A stretch of 64,000 bases of DNA from CAWDVK01 sp963805715 (lineage in GTDB: Bacteria > Actinomycetota > Actinomycetes > Streptosporangiales > Streptosporangiaceae), in the NCBI GenBank assembly GCA_963805715.1, contig CAWDVK010000008.1, positions 248,001 to 312,000 on the forward strand. The letters are read 5' to 3'. Below, one piece after another: positions 33,739 through 40,526 of the stretch (the first letter of the stretch is position 1; every line of letters starts with the position of its first letter). Made by a program: the position numbers and the translations under genes. Under the pieces are notes generated by a model. The model searched no databases, had not been told where the DNA came from, and saw nothing but the letters and a program-made list of their open reading frames with translations.

Positions 33739-34020
33739 CCCCACCCGCAGAACGCTAAAAGCGTAGCGCGGCAGCGCGGTTGCAGCAGCGTCAACCGCTG
33801 GCGGGAGCTTACGTGAGTGACGCTCAGTTGCTACCTGGACGGCTGGGCTGTCGATGGGTCTGTAACACCCACCATTAGAGATCTTTAGCATCGCGACGAC
33901 GCCGGGATGCCAGCGCTCAAGGATCACGTAGGGTGACGGCGGCCTGATCCTGATGGCTTACGCATCTGCCGCCGAGCTGACGTCAAGACGATGCCGGGCA
34001 CTACCCGCCGGGTCATCGTA

Positions 34021-34155
34021 CTAACTGCGTGGGCTGTATACGTAAAGCCAGATCTCTCGACCCTCGTCGTCGATCTCGGGCTCACCGGACTCCCGAATGT
34101 AGTGGGCATCGACACCGTCAGGATCGTCATCCCACGGCTCAAAGGTCCCACTCAT
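34021..34155 (-). CDS. very small acidic protein (44 residues)
   Basis: ATG at 34155, TAG at 34021. The product begins MSGTFEPWDDDPDGVDAHYI and has a C-terminal strand EGREIWLYVYSPRS. Balanced amino-acid composition and a clean acidic-then-aromatic pattern argue for coding. No good ribosome site and no homologue known to me argue against. Confidence 0.35.
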   Translation of the reverse strand: MSGTFEPWDDDPDGVDAHYIRESGEPEIDDEGREIWLYVYSPRS

Positions 34156-34240
34156 CTTCAAGAGTCGGCCGCATGCGCCACAACCTAGCCAGGGGCGGGC
34201 CCGTGGAGACGACGAAAGACCCCGCCTCTATGGTGGACCG

Positions 34241-34675
34241 ATGGCGTCGGTCAAGCAGATCCAAGTCACCTTCGACTGCGCAGAACCTGAGCGCGTCGCT
34301 CGTTTCTGGTGCGAGGTGCTGGGGTACGTCGTACCGCCGCCACCGGAGGGGTTTGCTACTTGGGACGATTTCGATCGCGCGCTGCCGCCTGAGCATCAGG
34401 GTTCAGCGTTCGCATGCATTGATCCCTCAGGTGTGGGCCCGCGACTGTTCTTCCAGCGCGTTCCCGAAGGCAAGGTCGTCAAGAATCGGCTGCATCTTGA
34501 CGTGCGGGTCGGCACCGGGCTCGTGGGTGAAGAGCGCCTGGCCGCACTGGAGGCCGAATGCGCACGACTGGTCGCGCTCGGCGCGGTACGCGTGCGACTA
34601 CTGCCTGCCGATGGCGACAACGAGTCGTGCCTCGTGATGCAGGACATCGAGGGCAACGAGTTCTGTCTCGACTGA
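34241..34675 (+). CDS. VOC-family (glyoxalase-like) protein
   Basis: A 144-residue vicinal-oxygen-chelate protein: QIQVTFDCAEPERVARFWCE, VLGYVVPPPPEG, RLFFQRVPEGKVVKNRLHLD and the C-terminal DIEGNEFCLD. The pattern matches the actinobacterial glyoxalase-like domain subfamily with paired beta-alpha-beta3 modules. Reaction unknown; relatives include resistance and dioxygenase-like proteins. ATG start. Confidence 0.88.
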   Translation: MASVKQIQVTFDCAEPERVARFWCEVLGYVVPPPPEGFATWDDFDRALPPEHQGSAFACIDPSGVGPRLFFQRVPEGKVVKNRLHLDVRVGTGLVGEERLAALEAECARLVALGAVRVRLLPADGDNESCLVMQDIEGNEFCLD

Positions 34676-34930
34676 GTGGCCGCGAACGTGGCACCTTCGC
34701 GAGTCGACTGGTGCAGTTCGCCATCACGAGGGTCGCCGTCCCGCGGCGCGCGCCGATGTGTGGTCATCGCGCTAGCCATGATGACGGTGGCCACGTTCGC
34801 CCCCGGTGGTCCCGCGCTCCTCCTATTCGCGCCTCTCTGTCTTACGGCTTTGATGGTTGCCGCTGCCCAGATACTCGCCTCACAGCACGAGAAGCGTTCC
34901 CGTGGTCAGCTAGCGGGGCCCAGCACCTAG
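34676..34930 (+). CDS. possible small membrane protein
   Basis: 84 residues from a GTG directly after the VOC stop. It has a hydrophobic stretch of about 40 residues (VVIALAMMTVATFAPGGPAL, then LLFAPLCLTALMVAAAQILA), a plausible helical hairpin. The N-terminal 28 residues look random. Coding status uncertain. Confidence 0.3.
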   Translation: MAANVAPSRVDWCSSPSRGSPSRGARRCVVIALAMMTVATFAPGGPALLLFAPLCLTALMVAAAQILASQHEKRSRGQLAGPST

Positions 34931-35079
34931 CGCAGGGCGGTGAGCGTCCTAGCGCCCAGCGCCTGCCGCCGAGGCCGAACAGCTCCCACAGATCAACCGC
35001 GCTCCGAGACACAGCCGAATCTGGGTGAAGGCGAGCCCCGGGATCGCTCCGGACCACCGCAGGTTGGGGCTTGATCGCC

Positions 35080-35099
35080 GTGCCATTAGCGTGCCATTA
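35080..35099. repeat. right-arm integrase sites of element B
   Basis: GTGCCATTA at 35080-35088 and 35091-35099, spaced 11 bp, 93 bp before the att core at 35184, preceded by CTTGATCGCC. The base change G to T at position 2 is shared by both, which suggests this arm pair has its own lineage. Confidence 0.68.
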
Positions 35100-35183
35100 G
35101 CCGGGGTAACGAGGGGTCAACCACGGTCACTCATGACCGCCAGGGACGCCAGGTCAGCGCCCTGGCAGCGGTAACCGCTGCGC

Positions 35184-35226
35184 TTCCCAAGCTGATAGTG
35201 CGAGTTCGATTCTCGTCACCCGCTCC
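35184..35226 (+). repeat. att core copy 3 (junction B/C)
   Basis: A perfect 43-bp copy of the tRNA-Gly 3' end. The identity extends two more bases upstream (GC), as in the tRNA itself. It is followed by CCA. The left-arm site GGGCCATTA is at 35299-35307, 73 bp after the core. Confidence 0.93.
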
Positions 35227-35348
35227 AGTTGATGGCCCCAGGTCAGCGGCCATGCTCGGTATCCCGCTCTGCGATGTTTCCGCCGTTCTGGCTGCCACGG
35301 GCCATTAGACGCCCCTGCATGGCCCGCCATGATGTGCGCGTCGAATCG

Positions 35349-35932
35349 TCAGCGCCTACCTCGCCCACGGCGTGCACGGCGACGAACGCCGCTTCCGTGG
35401 TGACCGCGATCGGGATGATGTGTTCGGCGGACTCCGCCCGGATCTGCGCCAGCGGGCACGGACATCCGCTGGCTTCGCCTCGACGACGTGCCGCGCACTA
35501 TCACGACGAGGGCATACAGCAGCAGGAGCGTTACTCCACCGAAGAACAGGCCCGCGACAATGTTCGCGATCGCCGAGCCGTCGCCACTGGTGAGATTCCG
35601 CCCGGTGCCCCAGGCCCAGAGCGGGTCGCGGACACTGAACGGCTGGCCGAGTGGCACCTGGCTGCCCCAGGTGACGTCCGCGCCGCTTCTGGAAAGGCAG
35701 CCTTCGGTCACCGTGTGGCAGCCGCCCCGGGGCACGCCGCCGCAGGCCTGACCATACGACACCGGCCGGTGAGGTTCTCGAACAGGTTTACACCGATCCC
35801 CGCGAATACCACGAGGCCAATCGCGCTGCCTATCGCCACCCAGGCCCACCCGCGCCGCCGGTGATGCAGCCTGACGAGCTTGGCAACATCCGATGACTCG
35901 CTGGTATCCCGCCGGGCCGGCGCTTGCGGCAT
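35349..35932 (-). pseudogene. two-helix membrane protein, cargo of element C, frameshifted
   Basis: The ATG at 35932 has GAGGAG upstream. The first frame gives DVAKLVRLHHRRRGWAWVAI, GSAIGLVVFAGIGVNLFENL (transmembrane). A frame change near 35750 leads to the next frame with GGVPRGGCHTVTEGCLSRSG, LTSGDGSAIANIVAGLFFGG, VTLLLLYALVVIVRG (second helix). The restored product is about 190 residues with both ends in the cytosol and a cysteine-containing outer loop. No family recognised. Confidence 0.5.
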
Positions 35933-36004
35933 CGGCTGCTCCTCGCTTGCATTGTGCCGTCCCCCGCCCCCGCCTATGGTAGAGCCCGGTCGCCATCGAT
36001 GGAC

Positions 36005-36024
36005 GGGCCATGACCGGGCCATTA
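36005..36024. repeat. right-arm integrase sites of element C
   Basis: GGGCCATGA (36005-36013) and GGGCCATTA (36016-36024), spaced 11 bp, 95 bp before the core at 36111. A CAGGTCAG inner motif follows at about 36076. Confidence 0.68.
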
Positions 36025-36110
36025 GCCACGGTCGCGGGGGGGGTGATGATGGTCACTGGCGGTATGCCTGCTGCCCAGGTCAGGCCGGTCAGCGACGCCG
36101 ATCGGTCGGA

Positions 36111-36153
36111 TTCCCTAAGCTGATAGTGCGAGTTCGATTCTCGCCACCGCTCC
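36111..36153 (+). repeat. att core copy 4, diverged (junction C/D)
   Basis: Reads TTCCCTAAGCTGATAGTGC at its start: one inserted T, one T to C change and one lost C relative to the other cores, 43 bp overall. It is followed by CCA. The changes include positions of the tRNA acceptor strand, so recombination here would damage the tRNA. This copy may be fixed. Confidence 0.88.
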
Positions 36154-36274
36154 ATACGCCAAGGCCGAGGCCAACGGCGGAATCCTCAGCCCGGACCTTG
36201 ATCGTCCCGTGTCGGGTGCCTTGATCGTTCACTGCGCCAGGCGCTCACTGGGGTGCGACGTTACGATGACAATC

Positions 36275-36673
36275 ATGACTGGTCACGCCGCTCACCCTGC
36301 GTACCTGCCGCTGACCATGGCAGGCCTGGGCGAACTAATGTCCGGGGCTGACCAGTCCCGGCGGTGGCGGCTGGTCGCGGAGTTCCTAGAGGATTACCGG
36401 CACGAGCCGGTGGGCGCTCGGTTCGAACTGCTTGAAGAAGAGCCGCGCGGTACGGGTGACGAGCGTTGGGATGTCTTCCTTGCCGGGCTCGCGGAGCATC
36501 TTGCGGAGATGGATGGGCGCGCTGCCCCGCCTTGGGCTGATCAGCGCTCGCTGCGGCAGCTGTGGTTCCCATTCAACACGCGTGCGGCCAGGGTGGATGC
36601 GCTCGTTCACGCCCCCGCGGCCTTTCGCCGCCGGGGCGTGTACGTGGCGCCCGAGGAACTGAACGTTGCATGA
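36275..36673 (+). CDS. partner protein of the DUF6036-type nucleotidyltransferase
   Basis: A 132-residue soluble protein: RRWRLVAEFLEDYRHEPVGA, RFELLEEEPRGTGDERWDVF, LAGLAEHLAEMDG, LWFPFNTRAARVDALVHAPA, FRRRGVYVAPEELNVA. As I recall the family, such proteins regularly precede DUF6036 genes in actinobacteria, so it is the likely antitoxin or cognate partner. The stop overlaps the next ATG as ATGA. The start could also be 9 bases upstream (36266); neither has a strong ribosome site. Confidence 0.7.
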   Translation: MTGHAAHPAYLPLTMAGLGELMSGADQSRRWRLVAEFLEDYRHEPVGARFELLEEEPRGTGDERWDVFLAGLAEHLAEMDGRAAPPWADQRSLRQLWFPFNTRAARVDALVHAPAAFRRRGVYVAPEELNVA

Positions 36674-37200
36674 GCGAGCCTGGTCCTCTGCTCGATCGTG
36701 CGGCCATCCAGGAAGCTTTCCGCCGACTGGGTGACCGCCTCGCGCGACGCGGTGTGGTCGCGGATATCTACGTAATCGGTGGCGCGGCCATGGCGCTGGC
36801 CTACGACTCTCGCAGGTCTACTCGCGACATTGATGCCGTGTTTCAGCCGCATGGCATCGTCTTGGAGGAGGCGCGAGCAGTAGCAGTTGAGATTGGGCTG
36901 CCTCCGTGGTGGCTAAACGAACAGGCAAGCGCGTATGTGGCTCCTGGCGGCGACGCGACGGCCCCGCATGTGTTCGACCATCCTGGACTTCGCGTGTCGG
37001 CGGCTTCGCCGGAGCATCTGCTGGCGATGAAAGTGCTGGCAGCCCGGCGTCGCGACGCAGAAGACATCAGCTACCTGGTCAAGCACCTTGGACTCTCCAA
37101 CACGGCGGAGGCCTTGGCCCTGTGCGCGGCGGTCTTCCCCGATGAACCAGTACCCGACCGGGCGAGGATGATTCTAGAAGACTTGTTGGGGGAGAGTTGA
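36670..37200 (+). CDS. DUF6036-family nucleotidyltransferase (putative toxin/AbiEii-like)
   Basis: A 176-residue nucleotidyltransferase-fold protein. VADIYVIGGAAMALAYDSRR followed by STRDIDAVFQP gives the GG...D-x-D active site. A conserved SAASPEHLLAMKVLAARRRD with AEDISYLVKHL completes the fold, as in AbiEii/MenA-type enzymes. Related NTases act as tRNA- or protein-modifying toxins. This link is by fold, not shown. Translation is coupled to the upstream partner by ATGA. It is the whole cargo of element D. Confidence 0.82.
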   Translation: MSEPGPLLDRAAIQEAFRRLGDRLARRGVVADIYVIGGAAMALAYDSRRSTRDIDAVFQPHGIVLEEARAVAVEIGLPPWWLNEQASAYVAPGGDATAPHVFDHPGLRVSAASPEHLLAMKVLAARRRDAEDISYLVKHLGLSNTAEALALCAAVFPDEPVPDRARMILEDLLGES

Positions 37201-37219
37201 CGCGCGGAGCCTTTCCCGA

Positions 37220-37239
37220 GGGCCATTACCGGGCCATTA
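37220..37239. repeat. right-arm integrase sites of element D
   Basis: GGGCCATTA at 37220-37228 and 37231-37239, spaced 11 bp, both perfect. No att core follows at the usual distance, which marks a deleted or replaced right junction. Confidence 0.65.
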
Positions 37240-37464
37240 ACCCCGGTGAACGACAGGCAGCCGCGGTTACTCCCGGGCACTCCGATGCGGGCGCAGGGTG
37301 CCTCATCCGCCACGGCAAGACGCGGGTGGCGGTCGCCAAGATCGGCTGCCGCCGCGCACCGGCCCATCGGCGCGGCGAGCGCGTCAGGCGCATGGCCGCC
37401 ACCAGCGGGATGCCGGGGGTCGTGCATCCGCCTCACAACATGCTGCTCTGGTCGCGCGGCTGGC

Positions 37465-38394
37465 TCAGCTGATGCGGATTCTCGGGTTGAGCAGCGCATA
37501 GCAGATGTCGGTGATCAGGTTAATGGCGGCGACCAGGACGACGACGACGAGCACGGTTCCGAGGATCACCGGGAGGTCCCCGGCCCTGGCTGCGGTCAGG
37601 AATGCCTGTCCGATCCCGCCGAGAGCGAAGACCTGGTCGACGATGGCAGCGGCTCCGAGCAGCGCGGCGAAGCCGACGCCGATGCTCGACACGACCGGGA
37701 GGATCGCCGCCCGGAATACGTGCATCCACAGGATCCGGCGCCGCGGCAGTCCCTTGGCCCGCGCGGTCCGGATGTAATCCTCGCCCAGGATGTCCAGGAT
37801 GCCCGAGCGGGTGAGCCGGGCGGTGATGCCCGCCTGGCTCGCGGCGACGGCAATCCAGGGCAGGATCATCCGGCCGAGCCACTGGCCGGGGCTGTGGCTG
37901 ATGCCCACGTAACCAGGCTGGAGCCATAGATTCCCCGCCACGGCCAGCCGGGAGAACACGGCGAGCAGCAGCAGTGCCAGCAGGAACGTCGGGACGGAGA
38001 ACGTCGCCAGCACGGCGATGGTGGCGATCCGGCTGGCCCACCAGCGCGGGCGCAGCGCGCTGACCGTTCCGGCCAGGACCCCGCCTGCCAGCCACAGGAC
38101 CATGCCGCCGATCATCAGCGACAGCGTCGGCGGCAGGGCCTCTCGCAACAGGGTGTCGACCGAGACCGGGACGGTCAGTGACTCGCCGAGGTTGCCGTGC
38201 AGCAGCCGCCCCAGGTAGTGGACGTACTGCCAGGAGGCCGGCTGGCCGGGCCCGAGCTGCCTGCTGATCTGCGCGTCGATGCCGGGATTCGGCACGCCGA
38301 CCCGGAACAGCCCAAACGCTGTCAGGGTGGCGGCCCACACGATGACTGCTACCCCGGCCAGCCGCTTGAGCAGGAACAACGCAAATCCTGTCAC
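37465..38394 (-). CDS. ABC transporter permease, OppB/DppB type
   Basis: A 309-residue inner-membrane permease with six helices and the EAA-type loop: GEDYIRTARAKGLPRRRILW and HVFRAAILPVVSSIGVGFAA. The N terminus is FLLKRLAGVAVIVWAATLTA, as in peptide/nickel permeases. It would pair with an OppC permease, two ATPases and a binding protein, none of which is in the window. The expected downstream side is the damaged right edge of the island, so the operon was probably truncated there. GTG start. Confidence 0.88.
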   Translation of the reverse strand: MTGFALFLLKRLAGVAVIVWAATLTAFGLFRVGVPNPGIDAQISRQLGPGQPASWQYVHYLGRLLHGNLGESLTVPVSVDTLLREALPPTLSLMIGGMVLWLAGGVLAGTVSALRPRWWASRIATIAVLATFSVPTFLLALLLLAVFSRLAVAGNLWLQPGYVGISHSPGQWLGRMILPWIAVAASQAGITARLTRSGILDILGEDYIRTARAKGLPRRRILWMHVFRAAILPVVSSIGVGFAALLGAAAIVDQVFALGGIGQAFLTAARAGDLPVILGTVLVVVVLVAAINLITDICYALLNPRIRIS

Positions 38395-38769
38395 TGGCTG
38401 CCAACCTTGCTGCTCGGCTGCGCGGGATCGACTGGGACAGCCAGCATACTGAGCGGCCAGTCAGCAGCCCGTCGCATTCAGGCCCGTCCCGCGGCCAGAC
38501 CACGGCAACCGCAGTGACCCGGACCGGGCAAGGGCGATGACCAGCCCGGCTACGACTCCATGCTGGCCGCTCGCGGAGACGTGCCGCCCTGGGAGCAGTG
38601 AGGCCGGACGGGGCGATCTGGGGCCGGTGCCCGGCCAGGGCATAGGCCAGGGCTTTTCACGGGTGCGACTAGGCATCGGATGCGCGACCGTGGTCTCGGT
38701 GCTACCGGAAGGCCGACCGCGGGTCATCCCGCAGGCCCGCGCGGTCGCGGCGCCGACGCCCGGCCTGTT

Positions 38770-38955
38770 CAGGCCGGCCCCTGCCGCTTGTTCACCGGCG
38801 CGCGCAGGGATCCGTTCTTCGCTGACGCCGAAGGCGCCCTGCACGGATTCCAGTGGACCGGCCAGGACACCTTCGCGGCAAGAACCTGCTCTCCATCGCG
38901 CTGGAAGTACCCGGCGACATGCTCGGCGCGGACCCAGCCGTGGTCGAAGATCCTG
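38770..38955 (+). pseudogene. DUF4331-like protein remnant
   Basis: The plus-strand frame CRLFTGARRDPFFADAEGAL, HGFQWTGQDTFAA, and then (one frame over) LLSIALEVPGDMLGADPAVV, matches the core of DUF4331 proteins as I remember it. Both ends are missing and one frameshift is present. It abuts the SDR remnant on the other strand. Confidence 0.5.
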
Positions 38956-38972
38956 GAGGACAACGGCTACTT

Positions 38973-39108
38973 TCCCGATTGAGGGCCTGATGGTCCGGGA
39001 TACGGCCACGACCGACCAGCCCTGCTGCCGGTATCCGGCGACAAGGCCTGCGCCGATGCCCTGCGAGCCGCCGGTGATGATCACGACCTTCTGCCCGGTT
39101 CGGCTCAT
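38973..39108 (-). pseudogene. N-terminal remnant of a short-chain dehydrogenase (SDR)
   Basis: About 45 residues: MSRTGQKVVIITGGSQGIGA (the NAD-binding TGGxxGIG motif), then GLVAGYRQQGWSVVAVSRT. The rest of the Rossmann fold is gone, and downstream sequence is the DUF4331 remnant in the opposite direction. The ATG overlaps the stop of the isomerase-like gene (ATGA), so it was once its operon partner. Confidence 0.75.
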
Positions 39109-39740
39109 GGCGTTCTGGTCGGCGCCGTTGCGGCTGGGCGGGCGATCGCCGGGTCGCTGGGGTGCGCTGACAGCGGCGTGGTATCGACCCTCATCCAGGA
39201 TGTCAAGGGCAGCGACTGCAGGATCGCCTGCATCTGTGCCATGTCGCGGGCTTCCCACAGGCCCAGTGCGCGCCCGGCGCCCGGCAGTGTCCAGAGCCGG
39301 GAAAGATGTCCCTGGCGGGCCAGGTCATGGGCGCGCAGTGCCTCCCGTGCCTTGGCGTCCTCCACCACCGGGGCGGTCGTGCCCGGCGGGATGGCCAGGG
39401 TGAAGGTGGTCAGGAACTCCATGGCTGTTCCTGCCGGGGGACGCGGCAGGTCCGGGGGCGGATCGTTCGGGTGCGGCGAGAGCGGGGTGACCTCGTCGGT
39501 GCGCCACACCCGCAACGGCATCGAGGCGAGGACCTCCTCGAGCCGGTCGCCGTCGGCGGCGGCAAAAAGCCCCAGCGTGCGCCATTCACCTGGCTGCAGC
39601 GGAGGGCGCCACAAGCGCAGCAGGTGTCCCTGGGCCGCGAGCTCGCGCGAGCGTGCGGCCTCCCGGGCGCGGATGTCATCGACGGCTTGCTCTGACGTTC
39701 CATCGGGAACATGGGTCGTCATGGTGACGAGATACTCCAT
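39105..39740 (-). CDS. tandem muconolactone-isomerase-like protein
   Basis: 211 residues made of two muconolactone delta-isomerase (CatC-like, ferredoxin-fold) domains. Domain 1 (1-95) starts MEYLVTMTTHVPDGTSEQAV and has HLLRLWRPPL, LASMPLRVWRTDEVTPLSPH. Domain 2 (106-200) starts MEFLTTFTLAIPPGTTAPVV and has HLSRLWTLPG, LQSLPLTSWMRVDTTPLSAH. CatC is normally one domain of about 95 residues that assembles into decamers, so this is a fused dimer. AGGAGG before the ATG. It was formerly coupled to the SDR gene. No catechol pathway genes are nearby. Confidence 0.85.
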   Translation of the reverse strand: MEYLVTMTTHVPDGTSEQAVDDIRAREAARSRELAAQGHLLRLWRPPLQPGEWRTLGLFAAADGDRLEEVLASMPLRVWRTDEVTPLSPHPNDPPPDLPRPPAGTAMEFLTTFTLAIPPGTTAPVVEDAKAREALRAHDLARQGHLSRLWTLPGAGRALGLWEARDMAQMQAILQSLPLTSWMRVDTTPLSAHPSDPAIARPAATAPTRTP

Positions 39741-39813
39741 GGATGCCTCCTGGGTCAGCTGGTCTCGACCATCTTTGCCGGCCGGGATGGTGACGATCTT
39801 GGCCGAGGCGATT

Positions 39814-39990
39814 CAGCGCGCATGAGCAGGATCCCGGTATAGCTGGGGTGGCGCAGCAGGCGATACGGGCCGGCGGTGACCACCGGCTGGTCGGTGCTGA
39901 CGATGACGGTGAAAGTGAAGTAATCACCCAGCGTCTTGAAGGACCATCCGCGCAGCACGAGGCCGGCTAGCAGGGTCAGCTGGCGCGCGG
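39814..39990 (-). pseudogene. isoprenylcysteine carboxyl methyltransferase (ICMT) family remnant
   Basis: The frame reads LLAGLVLRGWSFKTLGDYFT, FTVIVSTDQPVVTAGPYRLL, RHPSYTGILLM, the SAM-binding GPYRLLRHPSYTG motif of ICMT-family membrane methyltransferases. The C-terminal helices and the N terminus are missing. Confidence 0.75.
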
Positions 39991-40120
39991 GCAGATGCCC
40001 CTTGCGATAACCGGCGCATGGCGTGTAGCGTCCTGAGGCGGGGATATTCGCGCCGGTGATCTGCCGTGTTAAGCAAATACGCTTACGGGCCGGTGCGCGA
40101 CAGGCAAATGGGGGCTTTGC

Positions 40121-40420
40121 ATGGCTGACGTTGTCGTTATCGAATTCACCGAGCCGCAGGCTGTCGAAATCTACCGCTCGGTCAATCACATTCTCGGCCT
40201 GAATGGCTCATCCGATCCAGGTGACTGGCCAGGTCCCATGCTCAGTCACGTCGCCGGAGAATCTGGCGACAAGCTGGTCGTGGTCGAGGTCTGGAAGTCG
40301 AAGGCGGACCAGGAAGAGTTCATGAAGTCTCAGCTCGGCCCGGCCTTCGAGAAGGCCAACGTTTCCCAGCCCACGCGAGTTGAGTGGTTCCGTCAGGCCG
40401 GGGAAATGCACCGGCACTGA
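40121..40420 (+). CDS. small ABM-like dimeric alpha/beta barrel protein
   Basis: 99 residues: VVVIEFTEPQAVEIYRSVNH, DWPGPMLSHVAGESGDKLVV, VEVWKSKADQEEFMKSQLGP, AFEKANVSQPTRVEWF. This is the antibiotic-biosynthesis-monooxygenase-like / stress-responsive barrel pattern seen in many actinobacterial proteins of unknown function. GGGGG lies 6 bases before the ATG. Cytosolic. Confidence 0.75.
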   Translation: MADVVVIEFTEPQAVEIYRSVNHILGLNGSSDPGDWPGPMLSHVAGESGDKLVVVEVWKSKADQEEFMKSQLGPAFEKANVSQPTRVEWFRQAGEMHRH

Positions 40421-40526
40421 TAATCGCCGATTGCCATAGCCCGGATACACCGTGCTGTCGCGCAGGACGCCATAGGTGCCCGGGCCTGCCCGCCGACTGA
40501 TCAGGCGAGCCATCCGCCGCGCTGGC

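Larger units (their letters stand above)
24504..35226. mobile_element. Element B: integrase-less att-flanked element (CIME-like)
   Basis: 10.7 kb between att copies 2 and 3, with a left-arm site (24622) and a right-arm pair (35080/35091). It contains no recombinase, replication or transfer gene. Content: higBA, a phosphotransferase, a flavodoxin-like protein, a VOC protein and a DUF1707 protein. It also has at least five broken genes and two insertion sequences (IS630 type at 28301, IS5 type at 31603). This fits a cis-mobilisable element that depends on the integrase of element A. Confidence 0.75.
35184..36153. mobile_element. Element C: about 0.95-kb att-flanked cassette
   Basis: It lies between att copies 3 and 4 with a left-arm site (35299) and a right-arm pair (36005/36016). 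After subtracting the ends it has room for one gene, a two-helix membrane protein on the minus strand. It has no recombinase. In size it is closer to an integron cassette than to a genomic island. Confidence 0.7.
36111..37239. mobile_element. Element D: about 1.1-kb cassette with nucleotidyltransferase gene pair; right core lost
   Basis: It starts at att copy 4 and ends with a right-arm pair (37220/37231). The att core expected about 94 bp further on (near 37325) is not there, and 37240-37464 holds no gene or repeat that I recognise. Cargo is one two-gene overlapping operon. No recombinase. The missing core suggests a deletion across the right edge of the whole island. Confidence 0.6.

Noticed and set aside
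37240..37464. Hidden att core at the right end of element D
   Set aside because: Scanned for TTCCCAAGCTGATAG and for GTTCGATTC in both orientations; only short chance matches such as GCCAAGATCGGC.
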